64,000 nucleotides of DNA, from assembly GCA_040384665.1 (NCBI GenBank), contig JAZKIY010000012.1, forward strand, positions 62,001-126,000. The letters run 5' to 3'. Under the pieces are notes generated by a model that had not been told where the DNA came from, made no database searches, and saw nothing but the letters and a program-made list of their open reading frames with translations. This stretch comes from PCRC01 sp040384665. GTDB lineage: Bacteria; Pseudomonadota; Gammaproteobacteria; Burkholderiales; Burkholderiaceae_C. The translations under genes and the position numbers were made by a program. This document shows positions 1 to 9,424 of this stretch, one piece after another (positions within the stretch are counted from its first letter, which is position 1; every line of letters starts with the position of its first letter).

Positions 1-222
1 TCGCCTGCAAACCGCTTCTGCGCCACGCATTCCCACCACCTGGGTGACGAAATAGCTCAATTGAAGTTCGATTTGTCAACTATCTCACGTTAGGGTTAAC
101 ACGAGTTGTCACAGGTCGCTAGTACCTTGGTTAACGTATCACTCAGAGCAAATAAATGCTTTTAAGTCCATCGATCTATCCGATGGTGTGATCAACGAAC
201 CCCAGAAAACAGGTGCTTTCAA

Positions 223-2223
223 ATGCAAAACAACTACGAGATCCCCAGCGACCAACTCCTGGCCGATGCCAAGGTTAGCCAGCCGTTTGACACCCAGCAA
301 TCGCTGGACAACCTGAGCACCACTGCCCGCGGCCCTGCAGGTCTGGGTGTGATCACCGAAGCCTCACCCGGCACCCAGATCGTGCGCGACGGTGCGCGCT
401 TGCCAGTGGAAGGCAAGCAAGCCCTGGTGCCAGGCGATCGCGTGGTTGTGCCCAAGGACGGTTTTGCCAATGTGGTGCTGCCAGGCCGACAGCCCGGCGA
501 AACACCGCTGGCGGGCACTTTCACCGGCGGAACCGAAGCCGTCGTGGGACTGAAGCCCGGCGCGGCTGGTGTGGCCGACCAACTGCAGGTGGAACTGGTT
601 TCCGGCGACCTGATCGTCAACGGCGCCGAAGAAGCAGCCAAAGCCACCACACTGGCAGTCAAAAAACCCGGCTCGGCCGGCGAAGGTGCAGGCGCAGGCT
701 GGCTGCTGCCGCTGGCACTGGGTGGTTTGATTGGCGCCCTGGCCGCACGTGGCAACGACGACGACGACACCAACCAGTCGCCCACGACGCCAACCAACCC
801 GACAACCCCCATAGACCCCACGACGCCGACAACACCCCCCAACCCCACCACCCCACCCGTCACCACCGTGCAAGGCCTGCTGGACCCTGCGAACACACTG
901 GTGAACAACCTCACCAATGCGGTTGGCACCCCCGCAGCGGCAGCCCCCGGCGTTGGTGGTGTGCTCGCTGTGGTTGACACGGCAGTGGGCACGGTCACCA
1001 ACGCTGGCAACGGCGCACTGGCTCCGCTGTTGGGCGACCAGTTCAACCCCAATACCCCCAACGCACTGGACCCGGTTGACACCGCTGTGGCCCAGCTGAC
1101 CGCGCCTTTGACCAATGTGCTGGGCGGGGTGCTGGACCCCAGTCTCGGTGCCGGCACGGTGGCCTCCTTGATCAACCCGCTGAACGCACAGGTGGACTTC
1201 TTGACCGACGGCGTGGCCACGCTGTTGGGCGGTGGCACGGGCGGTTCGTTGCTGGGCATCACCAGCACCGACGCCACACCGAACGGCAATGGCCTGCTGG
1301 ACCCTGCATCGGCCCTGGTGGACAAGCTCACCGACGGCCTGGACAGTGGCCTGCTGGCCGGTGCCGGCCTGGGCGGTGTGCTGGAGCCAGTGGACTCATT
1401 GGTGGGCACGGTGACCAACCTGGGCAACAACCTCACCACCCCGCTGCTGGGCCAGACCTTCAGCCCCGCCACACCCAACTCGCTGGACCCGGCCGATGCC
1501 CTGGTGGGCCAGGTAACCGACGGCCTGAGCGACCCTCTGGCCACCCTGCTGGACCCGTTGCTCGGCCAGGGCACGGTTGCCAGCGTGCTGAACACGCTGG
1601 ACACGCAGGTGGACTTTGCGACCGACGGCGTGGCCAACCTGCTGGGCGACAACACCACGGGCAGCAACCTGCGCGACCTGCTGGGCCTGGGCTCGACCGA
1701 CACCACCACCGCCGGCGACGGTTTGCTGGACCCCGCCTCCAAGCTGGTGGACCAGCTGACCGATGGCCTGGACGGCGGCCTGCTGGAAAGCCTGCAGCTC
1801 AGCGGCATTCTGGAACCTGTGGATTCCACCGTGGACACCGTCACCGACCTCGGCAACGAGTTGCTCAGCCCGCTGTTGGGTGAGCCATTCGCGGCCAGCA
1901 ACACCAACGCGCTGGACCCAGTGGACAGCCTGGTGGTGCAGGTGACCGACGGCTTGGGTGACCCACTGGCCACACTGCTGGAACCGTTGCTGGGTGACGG
2001 CACCACCGGCGCCATCCTTGGCTCGCTGAACACGCAGGTGGACTACGCCACCGACGGTGTGGCCACCTTGCTGGGTGACCTGACGGGAGGGGACCTGCCT
2101 TTGGGCGATCTGGCGTCGGCCCTGTCTTCACCCACTTCGCTGTTGCCCGTGTCTGGCAGTGCTTTGCCCGACACCTCGGCACTGGGACCCATCGGCGGGC
2201 TGTTGGGCGGCCGTCTGTTCTGA
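223..2223 (+). CDS. Repeat-built surface/biofilm-type protein
   Basis: This is a 666-residue acidic protein that I cannot assign to a named family. Residues 1-155 form a non-repetitive head that resembles the prefix (retention) region of Bap/Lap-type adhesins. A short Gly/Ala/Leu hydrophobic stretch follows at about 160-176 and ends in four Asp. Next comes a Pro/Thr-rich linker (about 180-215). The rest is about three modules of 140-145 residues built on LLDPA..LV..LTDGL and ATDGVA.LLG motifs. There is no classical signal peptide. The C-terminus is Gly/Leu-rich, and no type I secretion gene is in the window. A strong terminator follows. The role as a secreted adhesin is inferred from composition and repeats only. 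The ATG at 223 is the first start after an AT-rich 220-bp leader in which I see no clear promoter. Confidence 0.7.
   Translation: MQNNYEIPSDQLLADAKVSQPFDTQQSLDNLSTTARGPAGLGVITEASPGTQIVRDGARLPVEGKQALVPGDRVVVPKDGFANVVLPGRQPGETPLAGTFTGGTEAVVGLKPGAAGVADQLQVELVSGDLIVNGAEEAAKATTLAVKKPGSAGEGAGAGWLLPLALGGLIGALAARGNDDDDTNQSPTTPTNPTTPIDPTTPTTPPNPTTPPVTTVQGLLDPANTLVNNLTNAVGTPAAAAPGVGGVLAVVDTAVGTVTNAGNGALAPLLGDQFNPNTPNALDPVDTAVAQLTAPLTNVLGGVLDPSLGAGTVASLINPLNAQVDFLTDGVATLLGGGTGGSLLGITSTDATPNGNGLLDPASALVDKLTDGLDSGLLAGAGLGGVLEPVDSLVGTVTNLGNNLTTPLLGQTFSPATPNSLDPADALVGQVTDGLSDPLATLLDPLLGQGTVASVLNTLDTQVDFATDGVANLLGDNTTGSNLRDLLGLGSTDTTTAGDGLLDPASKLVDQLTDGLDGGLLESLQLSGILEPVDSTVDTVTDLGNELLSPLLGEPFAASNTNALDPVDSLVVQVTDGLGDPLATLLEPLLGDGTTGAILGSLNTQVDYATDGVATLLGDLTGGDLPLGDLASALSSPTSLLPVSGSALPDTSALGPIGGLLGGRLF
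874..2085 (+). repeat. Three tandem coding modules of about 420-430 bp
   Basis: The phrase 'ggcctgctggaccctgc' and close variants recur at about 874, 1291 and 1723, giving periods of 417 and 432 bp. Within each module the order of motifs is the same (LLDPA, EPVDS, LDPVD, TQVDFATDGVA). The copies have diverged at synonymous and non-synonymous sites, so this is old internal duplication rather than a recent expansion. Confidence 0.75.
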
Positions 2224-2255
2224 CGGCACGCCACGGCCGTTGAGGCCGTAAAAGT

Positions 2256-2296
2256 CAAAAAGCCCGCACCCTTCTTCGGGGTCGCGGGCTTTTTTC
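2256..2296. terminator. Bidirectional rho-independent terminator
   Basis: The stem agcccgc/gcgggct (2261-2267 with 2284-2290) is flanked by A-rich sequence on the left and T6 on the right. It can serve both the surface-protein gene and the convergent ankyrin gene. Confidence 0.85.
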
Positions 2297-2315
2297 ATGG
2301 CGAGTCAACCTGCGC

Positions 2316-3089
2316 TCAGTGCGTGGCCCCTTTGCTGCGCAGCAGTTCTGCCAGTTCGGTCATTTGGGCCGCTTCGGCCAGCGTCAACAGGGTCTCCTGC
2401 TTGCGGGTTTTGACGTTCAGGTCGGCACCCTTCTCGATCAGCAGTTTCGCAATGTCCACACCGCCACCGGTGATGGCCAGCAGCAGCGGCGTGTTGCCCA
2501 GCGCGTCGCGTGCATTGAGAAAAGCGCCACGGCGAATGAGGGTGGCGGCCACATCCTTGTAACCCACAGTGGACTTGCCACACGCCACCAGCAGCGGGGC
2601 CAGGCCCAGTGCATCCCGTTCGTTCACGTCAGCACCCGCGCTGAGCAGGATTTTGGCGATGATGGTGTACCCCTTCTTCAGGGCAAACAGCAGCGGAGGG
2701 GTGCCAAAGTCGTCCTTCTGGTGGACATCGAAATTCGAGCGGATGAACAAATCGACGACTTCACGGTTGCCCTCGTCGAGTGCCTGCAGAAAACAAGACC
2801 TGTTGAGGGCAATGCCGCGCACGCGCAGCGCCTGGATGGCGGACTCTTTCCTTTCTGCGGCGTTGAGCGTTTCCAACATCCTGAACTCGCGCAAGGCATT
2901 GATCTCTCTGATCGCCTGGGGCGCAAAACCCTTTCGCCCACCCCTTTTGTCGATCAGCAGGTCATTCAGGTAGTCGTCGATTTCCGGCTGGTCCCATATG
3001 CCATCCACTTTTCTGAGAATGTGGTCGTGGTGCTGCTCAAGGTAAGTCGGATAGCCATCGCCCAGGCTTTCAAGAAGTGGATGTTTCAT
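2316..3089 (-). CDS. Ankyrin-repeat protein
   Basis: This 257-residue protein has no signal peptide, so it is probably cytoplasmic. Residues 1-95 are a charged, unassigned N-terminal region. From about residue 97 to the end there are four to five ankyrin repeats, seen as motifs such as GTPPLLFALKKG, LLSAGADVNERDALG, GNTPLLLAITGG and LLIEKGADLN. Ankyrin arrays bind proteins, but nothing here identifies the partner. The start codon (3087-3089) faces the divergent gene at 3231, so they share a 141-bp promoter region. It converges on the preceding surface-protein gene across a shared terminator. Confidence 0.85.
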   Translation of the reverse strand: MKHPLLESLGDGYPTYLEQHHDHILRKVDGIWDQPEIDDYLNDLLIDKRGGRKGFAPQAIREINALREFRMLETLNAAERKESAIQALRVRGIALNRSCFLQALDEGNREVVDLFIRSNFDVHQKDDFGTPPLLFALKKGYTIIAKILLSAGADVNERDALGLAPLLVACGKSTVGYKDVAATLIRRGAFLNARDALGNTPLLLAITGGGVDIAKLLIEKGADLNVKTRKQETLLTLAEAAQMTELAELLRSKGATH

Positions 3090-3230
3090 GGAGGTGGGTT
3101 GCAGTTTGCAAGGCGCAGTTCACTAAAATTATGGGCGGATGGCTCTTTGGCTGTTCGCTGGAAATGGCGGCTGGTTCCCTGCCATTTCCTTTCACCAAGG
3201 ACCGATCCACATGTGCAAACAGGCCACCAG

Positions 3231-3884
3231 ATGACGACTCTCAATGACCTGTGGGCGCTCGCTCAGCTCCCTCTGGGCTGGATCAAATGGGCCAAAGACC
3301 AGGGCATCTGGGACTTTGTGACAGCAGGCTCAGGCCTGTTGATCTCCACCGTGCTGGTCAGCAAGTGGAAGAAAAAGATCCCGGAGTTCTCGGTTCACCT
3401 CACCTACTCGCTTGGCACAGGCCACAAGAACTACCCCAATGTCCTGAACATCGAACTGCGCAACCTGATGGACTCGCCGCTGGTGATCGGGCGCCCCAAT
3501 TTCAAGTTCACAGAAGGCTTCACAGCAGGGCGGTTTGCCCACGGCAACACCGCGACCGGGGACTACGAAATCAAGTTCCGGCCCGTTGGCACAGATGGCC
3601 AGCCGATTCCGGGTTACAGCTACACCAACGTGATGCTGCGGCACCGGGAACAAGCCTACAGCTACCTGCCACTGCCCGATGACTGGGACGAAACCGCTTT
3701 GCTGGCCGCTGCAGCGCCCAGGCGGCGTTGGGGTGTTTTCAAGACCGAAAAAGGCCTGGGCACCCTGTTCCTGAACGTCGTGTTGCTGAAGGACGAAAAG
3801 CCCAAGGTGGTCACCATGGCGGTGCCGGTCATCCGGCTCCAAAAGGGTGTGCAAGCGCCACGACTTGGCCGGGAATGGGGCTGA
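3231..3884 (+). CDS. Uncharacterised protein with one N-terminal hydrophobic segment
   Basis: The 217-residue product is not a family I recognise. A hydrophobic stretch at about residues 27-42 (VTAGSGLLISTVLV), followed by WKKK, suggests a single membrane anchor. The remainder is soluble-looking and rich in beta-type sequence, and ends close to a hairpin terminator. I chose the ATG at 3231. The reading frame stays open far upstream, but that stretch lies opposite the ankyrin gene and reads as antisense composition. No neighbour suggests a function. Confidence 0.7.
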   Translation: MTTLNDLWALAQLPLGWIKWAKDQGIWDFVTAGSGLLISTVLVSKWKKKIPEFSVHLTYSLGTGHKNYPNVLNIELRNLMDSPLVIGRPNFKFTEGFTAGRFAHGNTATGDYEIKFRPVGTDGQPIPGYSYTNVMLRHREQAYSYLPLPDDWDETALLAAAAPRRRWGVFKTEKGLGTLFLNVVLLKDEKPKVVTMAVPVIRLQKGVQAPRLGREWG

Positions 3885-3898
3885 ACAGGCGCCGCATG

Positions 3899-3931
3899 AA
3901 AAAGGCCGGCAACATGTGCCGGCCTTTTCGT
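3899..3931 (+). terminator. Rho-independent terminator
   Basis: The stem aaaggccggc/gccggccttt (3901-3910 with 3918-3927) has a 7-nt loop and a short T run. It lies 15 bp after the stop codon at 3884. Confidence 0.8.
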
Positions 3932-3952
3932 TAAAACGCTGTCAGCGCTGAT

Positions 3953-4084
3953 TTACAGGCAGCAGGCCAGCATCTGCAGGCAACAGGCGGCAAAGTCGCC
4001 ACAGCAGCCACTGGCTGCAAAAGCCGCGGCCGATGTGCCCAGCAGCACAACGGCGGCCGAAATTTTGATGAATTTGGATGTCAT
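3953..4084 (-). CDS. Tiny secreted Cys-rich peptide (43 aa)
   Basis: The ATG at 4082-4084 has a good ribosome site (caggaa, 6 nt upstream). It encodes a charged start (MTSKFIK), a hydrophobic core and an AFA-A type cleavage site near residue 24. The mature part is only about 19 residues with six cysteines in three CC pairs, in the order SGCCGD, AACCLQ, ACCL. This is a signal-peptide-bearing mini-protein with a metal- or disulfide-binding look. It lies 57 bp downstream of another Cys-rich secreted protein on the same strand, and the two probably form one unit. Family unknown. Lipoprotein processing is possible but there is no clear lipobox. Confidence 0.6.
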   Translation of the reverse strand: MTSKFIKISAAVVLLGTSAAAFAASGCCGDFAACCLQMLACCL

Positions 4085-4141
4085 GGTTTGATTCCTGGTA
4101 TCCGGATTGAAGAGGTTAACACTGAAGCGGGCTTGCGGGCC

Positions 4142-4420
4142 TCAGTCCGGCGGGGTCCAGATGTCGGTCAAAGGCGGTGTGACCCGGTTGCCGCTGGCCA
4201 CTGGCAACCGGCCTGGCAGGCGGGCTGCCAGCGTCTCTCTCACCGTGGCGGCAGGCGCAGCTGGCACATTGCAACTCTGGCAGTCCATGCTGGCACAGGC
4301 CGCAATGCCCTCACACCCAGTCGCACAGCAGTGGCCGTACTTGGCGGTGACGGCCACAGCCGACTGTGCCGCAAACAGGCACAGCACCAAAGCAAGCATC
4401 CAGGTAAAACGGTGGGTCAC
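4142..4420 (-). CDS. Small secreted Cys-rich protein
   Basis: This product of about 92 residues has a signal peptide (hydrophobic core LALVLCLFAAQSAVA). A cysteine cluster follows (GHCCATGCEG, CASMDCQSC, seven Cys in about 21 residues), then a Pro-rich tail without cysteine. The start is uncertain. I use GTG at 4420, which gives a normal n-region; ATG at 4399 and upstream ATGs in the same frame are alternatives, and none has a strong ribosome site. It is divergent from msrB and upstream of the 43-residue Cys-rich peptide. Metal (copper-type) handling in the periplasm is a guess from the cysteines. Confidence 0.55.
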   Translation of the reverse strand: MTHRFTWMLALVLCLFAAQSAVAVTAKYGHCCATGCEGIAACASMDCQSCNVPAAPAATVRETLAARLPGRLPVASGNRVTPPLTDIWTPPD

Positions 4421-4573
4421 GGTGGTGGTGGGTTGTGTGCAAGTGTAGCCAATGGCCTGGTGCTTGAGCCGTTCCTGGCGCACAAGTTCCATGCAGCAAG
4501 CGCCTTGCAGAAACCGTGCGCTGTCGTTTGCGGTCATGATGTGGTCGCAAACCATTCCCGCCAAGGACTTTCG

Positions 4574-5071
4574 ATGAACACCCGCAGAAACGCCCTGTTT
4601 GGCATCGCCGCGCTGGCAGGCGGTGTGGCGCTGTGGCGCGGCTTGATGCCGGCCCCGCCCGCACGGGTGGCGCGCACCTACGAAGTCACCCACACCGAAG
4701 CGGAATGGCGCGCCCTGCTCACGCCCAGCCAGTTTGGCGTGCTGCGCCAGGCGGACACAGAGCGGCCGGGCAGCAGCCCGCTGGACAAGGAAACACGCAC
4801 GGGCACCTACCACTGTGCTGGCTGCGCGCTGCCGCTGTTTTCATCGCTCACCAAGTACAACAGTGGCACTGGCTGGCCCAGCTTCTACCAAGCGCTGGAG
4901 AACGCAGTGGTGGAAGACACCGACACCACCTGGGGCATGGCGCGTGTGGAGGCGCTGTGCCGCCGCTGCGGCGGCCACCTGGGGCATGTGTTTGACGATG
5001 GCCCCAAGCCCACCGGCCTGCGCTACTGCATGAACGGGCTGGCGCTGAACTTCACCGAACAGGCGGCGTAG
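4574..5071 (+). CDS. msrB: Peptide-methionine (R)-S-oxide reductase, exported form
   Basis: MsrB reduces the R epimer of methionine sulfoxide in proteins. The 165-residue product has two zinc CxxC pairs (CAGC near residue 80, CRRC near 132), the fold motif GTGWPSF, and the catalytic cysteine in LRYCMN near residue 154. Unlike cytosolic MsrB it starts with an N-terminal extension carrying Arg-Arg (MNTRRNALFG) followed by a hydrophobic segment. This fits a Tat signal or membrane anchor and a periplasmic location. I chose the ATG at 4574 because it supplies this signal. Its neighbours are secreted Cys-rich proteins, which suggests a shared role in oxidative or metal stress of the envelope (inference). 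Confidence 0.9.
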   Translation: MNTRRNALFGIAALAGGVALWRGLMPAPPARVARTYEVTHTEAEWRALLTPSQFGVLRQADTERPGSSPLDKETRTGTYHCAGCALPLFSSLTKYNSGTGWPSFYQALENAVVEDTDTTWGMARVEALCRRCGGHLGHVFDDGPKPTGLRYCMNGLALNFTEQAA

Positions 5072-5125
5072 GCATGCCTGAGGCCTTGTGTACAGTCCAG
5101 CTCTTGACACACAACAGGTGAATGG

Positions 5126-5353
5126 ATGGCACGACCAAACGAATGGGCCGGCAAGGTGCTGGCGCTGATCAAAGGTGGCAACACCGCCGCCGCGATTGCG
5201 CAGATCAAGGTGGCGCCGAGCGTGAAGGATTTGACCGCGCTGAAAACCACCATGGTGCTGGGCAGGCTGACCGGGCGCTGGAAAGACGTGGACGCCGCCA
5301 TTGCCGACAACCTCGCGCTGCTGGCAGCGCCCCGGCTGCACCGCGCACCCTGA
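5126..5353 (+). CDS. Small conserved-looking protein, unknown function
   Basis: A 75-residue basic alpha-helical protein (Ala/Lys-rich, no signal peptide, no Cys). It follows msrB by 54 bp on the same strand and could be cotranscribed. I do not recognise the family. A competing 110-residue frame starts 4 bp upstream, but its Arg/Gly/Ala-rich product looks like a frame shadow. The gene ends 14 bp before the convergent penicillin-binding protein gene. Confidence 0.55.
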   Translation: MARPNEWAGKVLALIKGGNTAAAIAQIKVAPSVKDLTALKTTMVLGRLTGRWKDVDAAIADNLALLAAPRLHRAP

Positions 5354-5367
5354 GCTTCAAGGCCTGT

Positions 5368-7404
5368 TCACTGCGCCTTGAACAACCGCCCGATGAAGTC
5401 GGACAGGTCGCGCAATGGCTCGGGCAATGGCGGCTGCGCCGGCTGGGGCCGTGAACGGGCAATGTCGAACGCGGCCTGTGGGTCGATCCAGCGGTTGCGC
5501 AAAGACTGCTGGAACACCTCACCCACCATTGGCAGTGCGCTGCGGGCGCCGGGGCCCCAGCCATCGCCCATGGTGATGCTGCTGTCGTTGAAGCCCACCC
5601 AGGCGCCGGCCACCAGCTGCGGGTGCATCAGGATGAACCAGCCGTCGGTGTTGTCCTGCGTGGTGCCGGTCTTGCCGGCCACGTCGGCCTGGATGCCGTA
5701 GCGGCTGCGGATCGCGGTGCCGGTGCCTTCGTCCACCACGCCGCGCATCACATTCACCAGTTGCAAAGCCTGTGGCTGCGACATGGCCTGCTCGGGCACC
5801 GGTTCGGCAAAGCGCTGCAGCACATTGCCCTGGCGGTCTTCCACCTGCAGCACCAGCACCGGCGCCATGTAGCGGCCGCCGTTGGCAATGGCGCCGTAGG
5901 CGGTCACCATCTCGCGCAGCGTGACCGAGCTGGTGCCCAGGGCCAATGCGGGCACTTCGTCGAGCGTGCTGTCGCGCACGCCCATCGCACGGGCCAGCTG
6001 GGCCACGCGCTGCGGCCCCACCTGCATCATCAGCTGGGCGGTGATGGTGTTTTTGGAGAACGCCAGACCGTCGTGCAGCGTCATCGGCAACCCGCTGGGT
6101 GGTGTGCCATCGCTCGGGCTCCAGACACCGCCCCCGGGGATGCTGATCGACAGCGCCTGGTCCATGAGCTCGTCGCTCGGCGAACGGCCCATCTCGAAGG
6201 CGGCGCCGTACACAAACGGCTTGAAGGTCGAACCGGCCTGTCGGCGCGCCTGGCCCACATGGTCAAACTGCTCGGTGGCAAAGTCGCGGCTGCCGACCCA
6301 GGCCACCACGTGGCCATTGCGCGGGTCCAGCGCCATGAAGCCGGCCTGCAACGGCACCTTCTCCTGGCCGCGCTTGCGCTGCCGGTCGGCCTGGGGCTGC
6401 AGCACGCCGAGCTGCCGGGCCATGGCCTGGTTGGCCGCCTTCTGGGTCTTGGCGTGCAGCGTGGTGCGCACCACCAGGCCGTCGGAATAGATGTTGAGAC
6501 TGCGGCTGTCGGCCCAGTCGATCAACCACTTGCGCACCCATTGCGCCACGTGCGGTGCGGGGCCGAGCAAGGTGTCTTGCCGCTCGAAGTCGAGCTTCAG
6601 CGGCTGCTTGGCCAGCGCGGTGGCGCGCGCCGACTCCAGCGTGTTGTGCTTGACCATTTGCGCCAGCACCACGTTGCGCCGGGCACGGGCGCGCTGCGGG
6701 TTCTGCACCGGGTTGTAGTAGCTGGTGCCCTTGAGCATGCCAATCAGCGTGGCCGATTCGAGCACATTGAGCTGGCTGGCCGACTTGTCAAAGTAGGTGC
6801 GCGCTGCCATCTCGATGCCAAAGGCGTTGTAGAGAAAGGGCACGGTGTTGAGGTAGATCTCCAGGATCTCGTCCTTGGAGTACAGCGCCTCGATCCGCAG
6901 TGCGGTCAGCGCTTCTTTGACCTTGCGGTTGATGCTCAGCGAGCGGCCGATTTCTTCCGGGTAGAGGTTGCGCGCCAGCTGCTGGGTGATGGTGGAGCCG
7001 CCCTGCAGATCGCCCCGCAGCGTGTGGAACACCGCCGCCGCCGTGCGTTTGAAATCAATGCCGTGGTGGCTGTAGAAGCGGTGGTCTTCGGTGGCAATCA
7101 GCGCCTGCACCACACTGGGCGCCACCTTGGCCAGTGGCACCCATTGGCGGTTGACCCGCTTGAATTCGGCCAGCACCGCCCCGTCGGCCGCCACCACCGA
7201 AGATGGCACCTCCGACCGGACCTTCCGCAGGTCGGAGATGCTGGGCAGAAACACCAGCAGCACGAGCACGTAGACCACCACCAAACCGGGCAGCACCAGG
7301 GCCGCGCGCACAGGGTAACGGCGCGCCAACGCCCAGGCCGTCACGGCGTGGTGACGCGAAAATTCGGCAACCCGTGCCCAGGCGCGCGTGAGTTGCGGTG
7401 GCAT
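5368..7404 (-). CDS. Class A penicillin-binding protein (transglycosylase/transpeptidase)
   Basis: This bifunctional peptidoglycan synthase polymerises glycan from lipid II and cross-links peptides in the periplasm. The 678 residues carry a cytoplasmic N-terminus, one membrane anchor (about 33-53), a GT51 domain with catalytic Glu in ATEDHRF (E106) and GGSTITQQLARN (135-146), then a transpeptidase domain. The transpeptidase motifs are STFK (392-395), SKN (450-452) and KTG (578-580). It is shorter than E. coli PBP1A (850 aa) and lacks its OB insertion, so I leave the symbol blank. It appears to be transcribed alone. The C-terminal tail is Pro-rich. Confidence 0.93.
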   Translation of the reverse strand: MPPQLTRAWARVAEFSRHHAVTAWALARRYPVRAALVLPGLVVVYVLVLLVFLPSISDLRKVRSEVPSSVVAADGAVLAEFKRVNRQWVPLAKVAPSVVQALIATEDHRFYSHHGIDFKRTAAAVFHTLRGDLQGGSTITQQLARNLYPEEIGRSLSINRKVKEALTALRIEALYSKDEILEIYLNTVPFLYNAFGIEMAARTYFDKSASQLNVLESATLIGMLKGTSYYNPVQNPQRARARRNVVLAQMVKHNTLESARATALAKQPLKLDFERQDTLLGPAPHVAQWVRKWLIDWADSRSLNIYSDGLVVRTTLHAKTQKAANQAMARQLGVLQPQADRQRKRGQEKVPLQAGFMALDPRNGHVVAWVGSRDFATEQFDHVGQARRQAGSTFKPFVYGAAFEMGRSPSDELMDQALSISIPGGGVWSPSDGTPPSGLPMTLHDGLAFSKNTITAQLMMQVGPQRVAQLARAMGVRDSTLDEVPALALGTSSVTLREMVTAYGAIANGGRYMAPVLVLQVEDRQGNVLQRFAEPVPEQAMSQPQALQLVNVMRGVVDEGTGTAIRSRYGIQADVAGKTGTTQDNTDGWFILMHPQLVAGAWVGFNDSSITMGDGWGPGARSALPMVGEVFQQSLRNRWIDPQAAFDIARSRPQPAQPPLPEPLRDLSDFIGRLFKAQ

Positions 7405-7464
7405 GCAGGGAATGTACTGTGCTTTCAGGCGCTGCCGCCGCGCCGAAAGTAACCGACTGAAAGA

Positions 7465-7824
7465 TCAGCCGCCCGCGCGCTTGACGGTGTGCCCCTGCTG
7501 CTGCAGGAGCGCCACCACACGGTCGGCATGGTCGCCCTGGACCTCGACCACACCGTCTTTCACGGTGCCGCCACTGCCACACTGCGTGCGCAGCTGTTTG
7601 CCCAGGGCCGCGAGCGCGTCGGGCGCCAGGGCCAGGCCACGCACCAGCGTGACGGCTTTGCCACCCCGCCCCTTGGTCTCGCGGCTGACCCGCACCACGC
7701 CGTCGCCCTTCGGCAATGCGCCGGCCTGCTTGCAGCCGCATTGCGCCACCGGCTGGCGGCAACCCGGGCACATGCGGCCACTGTCGGTGGAATAAACCAG
7801 CCCGCCACCCTCCCCCTTGCGCAT
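7465..7824 (-). CDS. yciH: SUI1/eIF1-family translation factor (YciH-like)
   Basis: The 119-residue product has the SUI1 core, with KGRGGKAVTLVRGL and QCGSGGTVKDGVVEVQGDH. These are hallmarks of bacterial YciH, which can discriminate start codons as eIF1 does. The N-terminus adds a short Cys segment (CPGCRQPVAQCGC) that resembles a zinc knuckle and is common in betaproteobacterial members. I chose ATG at 7822-7824 over one 48 bp upstream because a strong aaggggg ribosome site precedes it. It lies 60 bp upstream of the penicillin-binding protein gene on the same strand. Confidence 0.88.
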   Translation of the reverse strand: MRKGEGGGLVYSTDSGRMCPGCRQPVAQCGCKQAGALPKGDGVVRVSRETKGRGGKAVTLVRGLALAPDALAALGKQLRTQCGSGGTVKDGVVEVQGDHADRVVALLQQQGHTVKRAGG

Positions 7825-7905
7825 GGTGCCCCCTTGTTGATGCGTGTCGCCTATGGTGCAGCGATTGTGCATGGCGCCCGGAGCAAAACACTAAACTCCC
7901 TGCCC

Positions 7906-8159
7906 ATGCAAAACACATTCAAGGCAGCTTGCCTCGCCATCTACCTGGCCAGCCTCGTGGGCGCGGTCTGGCCCTTTCCCGGCGTCACGCTGGTGCATTA
8001 CCTGGCGCTGGGCCTGCTGGCCATCCATGCGCTGGAGCTGCTGGCGGTGCTGCGGCTGTTGCGCCAGCAACCCGGCGCGCTGATCGACGGCATCACGCTG
8101 ACGCTGCTGTTTGGCCTGCTGCACTGGTCGCAGTTGGCCAAGCGCCCGCCGGTAAAGGA

Positions 8160-8163
<4 letters not shown>
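7906..8163 (+). CDS. DUF1145-type small membrane protein
   Basis: An 85-residue very hydrophobic protein with three predicted membrane helices (about 6-24, 27-50 and 60-75). Size and pattern (VWPFPG near residue 22) match DUF1145, the family of E. coli YhhL, whose function is unknown. Its stop codon overlaps the stop of the convergent flavin oxidoreductase gene: the two share the four bases CTAG. The assignment to DUF1145 is from memory of the pattern only. Confidence 0.65.
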
Positions 8164-9410
<1,247 letters not shown>

Positions 9411-9424
9411 GGGATGGGCCCGCC

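Noticed and set aside
1..222. A promoter or regulatory element upstream of the first gene
   Set aside because: The stretch is AT-rich with scattered ttgtca-like hexamers, but no pair with proper spacing stood out.
234..2033. Open frame of 599 codons antisense to the repeat protein
   Set aside because: It has a Ser/Pro/Thr-rich product with the same repeat period as the sense gene, as expected from a mirrored repeat. The sense frame has the better start and a terminator.
5623..7452. Open frame of 609 codons antisense to the penicillin-binding protein
   Set aside because: It has His/Gly/Gln-rich composition and no domains; the minus strand has all transglycosylase and transpeptidase motifs.
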